Shown here: in pieces, positions 59,059 through 64,000 of the stretch | Layout: each line of letters begins with the position of its first letter | Position numbering within the stretch: the first letter of the stretch is position 1 | Origin: Lewinellaceae bacterium | GTDB taxonomy: Bacteria > Bacteroidota > Bacteroidia > Chitinophagales > Saprospiraceae | Reading direction: 5' to 3' | Assembly (NCBI GenBank): GCA_020636435.1 | Contig: JACJXX010000001.1 | Coordinates: 3,923,001-3,987,000 of the forward strand | Length of the DNA: 64,000 nt | Notes under the pieces: generated by a model | Seen by the model: only the letters and a program-made list of their open reading frames with translations | Told to the model about the DNA's origin: nothing | Database searches by the model: none | Translations under genes and position numbers: made by a program

Positions 59059-60582
59059 ATGCAACACAAACTGAAGATATACAACAGCCTCAACCGGCAG
59101 AAAGAACCGTTCGAACCCCTGAACGAGGGCTACGTAGGCCTGTACGTCTGCGGCCCTACGGTATATAGCGATGTGCACCTGGGCAACTGCCGCACCTTTG
59201 TGTCTTTTGACGTGGTTTATCGCTACCTGATGTACCTGGGCTACAAGGTGCGCTACGTCCGCAACATCACCGACGTGGGTCATCTGGAAGGAGATACCGA
59301 CTCGGATGCCGAGGACAAAATTTCCAAAAAGGCCCGCCTGGAGCAGCTGGAGCCTATGGAACTCGTACAGCGCCACACCCGCAGCTTCCACCACATTCTG
59401 GGCATGCTCAATACGCTTACGCCCAGTATCGAGCCGAGGGCCACTGGGCACATTGTCGAACAAATCCAAATGGTGCAGGAGATTCTGGACAACGGCTATG
59501 CCTATGTGAAGAACGGCTCGGTTTATTTCAATACGCCTAAGTTCATCAAAGACTACGGCGTGTACGGCAAGCTCTCCGGCAAACAGGTCGACGACCTGCT
59601 TACCGAAACCCGGGACGACCTCAAAAACCAGGACGAAAAAAACCACCCCTCCGATTTCGCCATCTGGATCAAGGCCGACGAGCGCCACCTGATGCGCTGG
59701 CCGTCTCCCTGGTCCACCGGTTTCCCCGGCTGGCACCTGGAGTGCTCGGCCATGAGCACCAAATACCTGGGCAAGCAGTTCGACATCCACGGCGGCGGCA
59801 TGGACCTGCAGTTTCCCCACCACGAGAACGAAATCGCCCAGAACTACGGCGCCTGCGGCTGCATGCCCGTCCGCTTCTGGATGCACGGCAATATGCTGCT
59901 GGTCAACAGCCGGAAAATGTCCAAAACGCCGGACCCGGAGACGGGCAAGTCCAACTCCATCACGCCGGTGGAACTCTTCTCCGGCGAGAATGAGATTTTC
60001 AGCAAGCCTTATTCTCCAATGGTGGTGCGCTTCTTTATGCTGCAGTCTCACTACCGCAGCACGCTCGATCTCACCGACGACGCCCTGCTGGCTGCCGAAA
60101 GGGGCTTTCGCCGACTAATGGAAGCCAACAAGACGCTGCAGGGCATGGCCTACACCGGCAAAGGGGCTGAAGGGCCGCTGGGCAAAGAAGTCAAAAAGTT
60201 GATCGCCCAGGTGCACGAGGAAATGAACGACGACTTCAACACGCCCAAAGCCCTGGCGGTGTTGTTCGACCTGGTCACCAAAGTCAACAGCCTGAAGGAC
60301 GGCCACTTGTCTATAGACGAAATCCCGGAAGAGACATTCCAAAAACTGAAGTCAACCTTCCACGATTTCATCTACGACATCTTCGGCCTGAAGGACGAAC
60401 TCGATGGCGGCGCTGAAGGCAACGGCCTGGCCGATGGCCTGATGCAGCTGATCATCGACATCCGCCAGCAGGCCCGCGCCAATAAGGACTGGGCCACTTC
60501 CGACAAAATCCGCGATGCGCTGAAGGAACTGGAAATCGTGCTGAAGGATGGTAAGGAGGGGACGAGTTGGGTAAAGGGATAG
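59059..60582 (+). CDS. cysS: Cysteinyl-tRNA synthetase
   Basis: A 507-aa class I synthetase. The start at 59059 (MQHKLKIYNSLNRQKEPF) fits the family. Landmarks are the zinc Cys in L-Y-V-C-G-P-T-V-Y (28-36), the HIGH-type H-L-G-N (40-43), W-H-L-E-C-S-A-M near 227, H-H-E-N-E near 254 and the KMSKS-type R-K-M-S-K-T near 290. It charges tRNA-Cys. It has a 19-bp leader hairpin upstream. A longer open frame from 58960 runs through the hairpin and is not used. Confidence 0.95.
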   Translation: MQHKLKIYNSLNRQKEPFEPLNEGYVGLYVCGPTVYSDVHLGNCRTFVSFDVVYRYLMYLGYKVRYVRNITDVGHLEGDTDSDAEDKISKKARLEQLEPMELVQRHTRSFHHILGMLNTLTPSIEPRATGHIVEQIQMVQEILDNGYAYVKNGSVYFNTPKFIKDYGVYGKLSGKQVDDLLTETRDDLKNQDEKNHPSDFAIWIKADERHLMRWPSPWSTGFPGWHLECSAMSTKYLGKQFDIHGGGMDLQFPHHENEIAQNYGACGCMPVRFWMHGNMLLVNSRKMSKTPDPETGKSNSITPVELFSGENEIFSKPYSPMVVRFFMLQSHYRSTLDLTDDALLAAERGFRRLMEANKTLQGMAYTGKGAEGPLGKEVKKLIAQVHEEMNDDFNTPKALAVLFDLVTKVNSLKDGHLSIDEIPEETFQKLKSTFHDFIYDIFGLKDELDGGAEGNGLADGLMQLIIDIRQQARANKDWATSDKIRDALKELEIVLKDGKEGTSWVKG

Positions 60583-60708
60583 GGATGGCTGGATGGTTGC
60601 CGGAGTGGCCAGCCAATAGAGCTAAAAGTGGTGTGAACGAATTTTCCTTGGTTCAATACCCCAGGGGACGCCCTTTCCCGGAAAGAGGTGCAGGGGAGGG
60701 GCGATGCC

Positions 60709-61548
60709 TCACCCCCCCGAATACACATGCAGGCTATCTTCGGCCGTAGGCAGGTAATCCATGCCCAGATAGGTGAACACGATGGCCGCCACGCCGATGA
60801 CAACCACCCAGGCCAGCCGCTTCTCGCTCCAGGAAGGGATATTCCGGAAGTGCAGGTAGGCGGCGAAGATGAGCCAGGTGATCAGCGCCCAGTTCTCCTT
60901 GGGGTCCCAGCCCCAGTAGTTCGACCAGGCGTTCTGGCCCCACCAGGTGCCGAGCAGCAGGCCGGCGGTGAGGAACAGGAAGCCAAATTTGGTGATCTGA
61001 TAAGTGGTGGCGCTGAAATCGATGCGCGACTGCTCGCCCAGCGTGTGGTGCGAGGCAATGCCTTTGGGAAGAGCCAGGTATAAAATAGCTGTGAGGCCCG
61101 CCACAAACAAAGCGCCGTAGGCCAGGAAATAAGAGATTACGTGCGGGATGAACATCCAGGTCTGCAGGGCCGGCGGCAGGGCGATGATCTCCACGTCCCG
61201 CTTGGTGAGGGCAAAAAGGAAGATCATTGCTACTCCGACAGTGGATAAGAACCCGACCAGCCGCATTTTGAACTTGTACTCCACCGCCAGGCTGATCAGC
61301 GAGGTGGTCCAGGCAGCAAAAACCAGCGATTCATAAAAGCTTTTGAACGGCGGCCGCCCCGCTTCCACCCAACGGTCCACGATAAGTACCGTGCAGGCCA
61401 GGAAAGCAATGGCGAACAGGGCGTAAGGTATCGTTCCGAAAACCTTTTCTTTTCTGAAAATACCCACCAAATAGCCCAGCAGGGCCAGGGCGTACAGGAA
61501 GAACGTCACCTTGAATAGAGTGGAGGTATAATATAAGCTCTCTAGCAT
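60709..61548 (-). CDS. ccsA: Cytochrome c biogenesis protein CcsA/ResC
   Basis: A 279-aa protein with eight predicted helices. The tryptophan-rich haem-handling motif G-T-W-W-G-Q-N-A-W-S-N-Y-W-G-W-D-P-K-E (residues about 205-223) defines the CcsA/ResC/CcmC superfamily. With ResB it exports haem and attaches it to c-type cytochromes (system II). It follows resB with a 114-base gap. Confidence 0.92.
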   Translation of the reverse strand: MLESLYYTSTLFKVTFFLYALALLGYLVGIFRKEKVFGTIPYALFAIAFLACTVLIVDRWVEAGRPPFKSFYESLVFAAWTTSLISLAVEYKFKMRLVGFLSTVGVAMIFLFALTKRDVEIIALPPALQTWMFIPHVISYFLAYGALFVAGLTAILYLALPKGIASHHTLGEQSRIDFSATTYQITKFGFLFLTAGLLLGTWWGQNAWSNYWGWDPKENWALITWLIFAAYLHFRNIPSWSEKRLAWVVVIGVAAIVFTYLGMDYLPTAEDSLHVYSGG

Positions 61549-61662
61549 GGCTTTTATTTTTTTATTTGGCGCTTAAAATTTGGCTTTTATTTCAAATTCT
61601 GTGCTATTGTCCCAGCCCGTACACCGTACATCCCAAAGCTCTCTTCGAGCCCGTACACCTCT

Positions 61663-63378
61663 TCACCCCAGCCCCACCGGCTTCCGATACTTCCCATAAA
61701 ACATCATGAAGCAGCCGATGACCATCACGGCGAACCCAAAGTAAATGACGTAGAGCCCCGGCTCGTGGCTGATGCCGATGCCGGAATAATTGGGGTTATC
61801 CGGGTTGTAATCCGACTGGTAAAAACGATAGCCGCCGTATAACATGGGTTCGTTTACGATTATAGACTGGCTCTTCAAAACCTCATCCTTCTCTCCCAGT
61901 ACGGAAATCTCGCTTCGGTAGTACTTGGTTTCCATATCCTTGAAAGATTCAAGGGCCAGGAAATAATCGGTGCCTTCGATCTGGAAGGTGCCCCCTTTCC
62001 TGCCACCTGGATAAAGGAAGGATTCCTGGGAGGTTCCTCCTTTGTGCCACACTTCTACTTTGGCGACCGGGTTGAGCAGTTCCTCTCCATCGGAAACAGG
62101 GGTAGACAGCAGGAAAGCTGCATCGGGATAGAGGTATTTCATGGTGAACCCGATCTCTTTGCGGTTCGGGAAGGGGTAGAACTGGCCCGCCTTCAGCGGC
62201 TCGTTCGAGAGTTCGCCTTCCACGAGGTAGTAAATCTGTTTTTCTACCCCTACCAGAATGGTCCGGTTAACTCCTGCCCATTTGGCATCCGGCTGTCCCT
62301 TAATTGCCTGGGCGAGTTCTTCGGGCGCTTCCCAGTAGAATTCGAGCCAGCCGCCCATGTGTTGCTCGTCGACTATCGTATTGCGGCCGGGACGGTTGGA
62401 AAAAAGGTTGACATCGGCCTGGCCAAAGGGTGTTTTAAGGTTCAGCAAAACGCCGGGATCTTTGGGTTCGACCTCATTATTGACTTCCGGATAGGTGTAT
62501 TCAAAGGTGAAGTTGGGGTAGAATTCATTGAGGCGGAAGTAGACATCGGTGCCGTAGATGTGGCGTATTTTAGCTTCCTTCAACGGCATGGACGCAATGA
62601 TTTCCGGCGTGCCGTTTATCTTTTGGCCGTGGCCGTCTGCCGTTGCCTGGGCGTGGGGTTCCGCATCGTTCCTCCAAACCTGCAGGCGGTAGTCCGGGTC
62701 GTGCTTCTCAAACTCAAAGTGGTCGAGGCGTATCCGGAAGGGTATTTCCGTGCTGTCGCCTATATAACTGGTACTGCCCTGGTAGACTTTGGCAATATTG
62801 GCGCTCTGCCCGGTTTCCAGTTGAATGATGCCCCGGAAGCCGTAAAAGTAGTCTACCCAAAATCCCAGCAGGATGATAATGGGGCTGAGGTGGGCGAGGT
62901 GGTAGCCAAGGTTTTCCCGGTTGAACTTTTTCTTCCAGCTGGACTTGAGCAGGCTGCCGGCCAGCAGCACAAAGAAACCTATGTACCACCAACTGTGGAA
63001 CACATCGTCCCACTGCAGGACACTGAGAACGTTACTCCCGGTTTCCCCATATCGCTGCGTGAAAACAGCCTCCGGCGCATTTTGACTGACAAAAGTGCCC
63101 AGGGCTGTTCCAACCGCGATGCAAAGCAGGCTCAACGTAGCGAAATAAGGCGTATCGATGCTCCTTTTCAGCGATTTGTAAAAAATGGCGGGATAGGCAG
63201 CCAATATCGCTACCGGCGCCAGGGTGCTTAACCAGAAGTTGCTGAAAGCCTCATGCAGGTTTTGCGCCAGCAGGGCGAAAAGCACCAGGGCGGCCAGGAG
63301 GCCGGTTACCCTTCTGAATCCACGGGTTTGATAATCGTGATTTTTAGGACTCGGGGAGGTCGTTTTTACATCAGCCAT
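61663..63378 (-). CDS. resB: Cytochrome c biogenesis protein ResB/Ccs1-like
   Basis: A 571-aa protein with N-terminal helices (about 28-48, 55-72, 80-100), another near 135-155, a long periplasmic domain and a C-terminal helix near residue 545. The pattern W-D-D-V-F-H-S-W-W-Y, G-F-R-G-I-I-Q-L-E-T-G-Q-S and Y-G-G-Y-R-F-Y-Q-S-D-Y is that of ResB/Ccs1. It works with CcsA to move haem and keep apocytochrome c reduced. It is the first gene of the pair. Confidence 0.9.
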   Translation of the reverse strand: MADVKTTSPSPKNHDYQTRGFRRVTGLLAALVLFALLAQNLHEAFSNFWLSTLAPVAILAAYPAIFYKSLKRSIDTPYFATLSLLCIAVGTALGTFVSQNAPEAVFTQRYGETGSNVLSVLQWDDVFHSWWYIGFFVLLAGSLLKSSWKKKFNRENLGYHLAHLSPIIILLGFWVDYFYGFRGIIQLETGQSANIAKVYQGSTSYIGDSTEIPFRIRLDHFEFEKHDPDYRLQVWRNDAEPHAQATADGHGQKINGTPEIIASMPLKEAKIRHIYGTDVYFRLNEFYPNFTFEYTYPEVNNEVEPKDPGVLLNLKTPFGQADVNLFSNRPGRNTIVDEQHMGGWLEFYWEAPEELAQAIKGQPDAKWAGVNRTILVGVEKQIYYLVEGELSNEPLKAGQFYPFPNRKEIGFTMKYLYPDAAFLLSTPVSDGEELLNPVAKVEVWHKGGTSQESFLYPGGRKGGTFQIEGTDYFLALESFKDMETKYYRSEISVLGEKDEVLKSQSIIVNEPMLYGGYRFYQSDYNPDNPNYSGIGISHEPGLYVIYFGFAVMVIGCFMMFYGKYRKPVGLG

Positions 63379-63774
63379 TGGACTAGGAATTGGTTAACGG
63401 CAAATTTGCCCGGTTTTCAAATACCGGGATATATCTCTAAGTGCTGACACAAAATAAGGGAATATTGCAGGGCGGTTTGTATGATAAAAATCATTCGGAT
63501 GTTATGACAATAATCACCCCCAAAATCAAGCCTGGCCTGAGATGCAGCCCGCCGACAAATTAATTTTGCTTTTTCGGCCGGCTACTTGATTTATGACAAT
63601 TTTGTGAAACTTGGGAAATTTTGCCGTGGTACTTTCGGTGAAATTTTTGCTGGCAGCACCGCAACCGGTTAGAAAAACCGGCTCCGGCCCGGCATCAATT
63701 CTATCGGAATAGGAAAGCCGCAAACGCCCCCCATCAGGGCCGGCTTTTCATCACTCACAACAAAAAGCATTGCG
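63379..63774. other. Intergenic region between divergent resB and a lipoprotein gene
   Basis: TAATTTTG at 63561-63568 fits a Bacteroidota -7 box for the rightward gene, though no clear -33 element is seen. ACCGGTTAGAAAAACCGG (63663-63680) is a small hairpin. There is no copy of the TGTTACC palindrome, and no gene is recognised. Confidence 0.4.
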
Positions 63775-64000
63775 ATGATTTCCAACAAGCTTTTCCTCAC
63801 TATGGCCGCCGCTGCCCTGGCTTTGGCGGTAGTATTCTCCAGTTGCAACAAGGACGACGAACCGGCAAAGACTACGGTATTTGGCACCATTACCATTGAA
63901 AATACCGATACCTGGGCCACCTGGGTGGACAGCGGCGAGGTGCAACTGACCCTCTTCCCCGAATTCAGCCTCGACCCTCTGGCAGGCTGGGGCGAAGTGC
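63775..64000 (+). CDS. Lipoprotein (N-terminal part)
   Basis: Partial; it runs off the right edge. The ATG at 63775 begins a lipoprotein signal with the lipobox V-F-S-S-C at residues 20-24, followed by N-K-D-D-E. The mature part opens with V-F-G-T-I-T-I-E-N, as in small secreted beta-sandwich proteins. Function unknown. Confidence 0.75.
   Translation, partial: MISNKLFLTMAAAALALAVVFSSCNKDDEPAKTTVFGTITIENTDTWATWVDSGEVQLTLFPEFSLDPLAGWGEV

Overview
The window looks like a chromosomal segment of a Bacteroidota bacterium, most likely of the Saprospiria (Lewinella/Phaeodactylibacter/Haliscomenobacter type). I base this on the gene families: a Bacteroidota-style PurF, a DUF5686 protein with a carboxypeptidase-regulatory domain, WD40-caspase proteins, a MutL-rhomboid-rhomboid-EEP block and ResB/CcsA haem maturation. 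Few genes have Shine-Dalgarno sites, and several promoters carry TAnnTTTG -7 boxes. No rRNA, tRNA, CRISPR array or transposase gene was recognised. Both ends cut genes: a flippase on the left and a lipoprotein on the right.

1-8.2 kb: after a partial polysaccharide flippase and an M42 aminopeptidase comes a minus-strand block that reads as a tocopherol/prenyl-quinol pathway. It holds a homogentisate phytyltransferase (VTE2-like UbiA), a gamma-tocopherol-type methyltransferase (VTE4-like), a plant-type MPBQ/MSBQ methyltransferase with C-terminal membrane anchors (VTE3-like), and a ferredoxin plus geranylgeranyl reductase pair. A pterin-4a-carbinolamine dehydratase and a PLP aminotransferase follow, which could feed tyrosine and 4-hydroxyphenylpyruvate. 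HPP dioxygenase and tocopherol cyclase are not in the window.

8.3-32.6 kb: purF, then a Crp/Fnr regulator and a long plus-strand accessory region. It contains an LRR protein, a subtilase-glycogen-binding fusion, a YHS lipoprotein, an HbpS-like protein, an SMP-30 lactonase, a GMC oxidoreductase, a VOC protein, SDRs, a GH63 glucosidase, a debranching enzyme, an MFS transporter and a membrane redox operon (DoxX, a ferric-reductase/Rieske fusion). Four promoters here share a TGTTACC-N2-GGTAACA palindrome whose centre lies exactly 29.5 bp before the start of the -7 box. This points to one regulon driven by a Crp/Fnr activator, plausibly the one encoded at 10665.

32.8-46.2 kb: a probable death or defence module. 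It consists of a CHAT protease-STAND NTPase-WD40 protein, an unknown 299-aa protein, and two very large WD40-caspase (C14) proteins. The two caspase genes share a 328-bp tract with only five differences, which looks like recent gene conversion.

46.4-64 kb: more ordinary genes. These are a DUF5686 outer-membrane-type protein, mutL, two rhomboids, an EEP nuclease-like protein, a lipoprotein, a secreted subtilase whose signal peptide is interrupted by a C11 tract, cysS, ccsA, resB and the start of a lipoprotein.

Intergenic DNA is rich in long inverted repeats. At least four share a conserved core of about 90 bp but carry copy-specific, self-complementary arms. Simple GAATGAGT-like and CAACAATC-like short repeats also recur.
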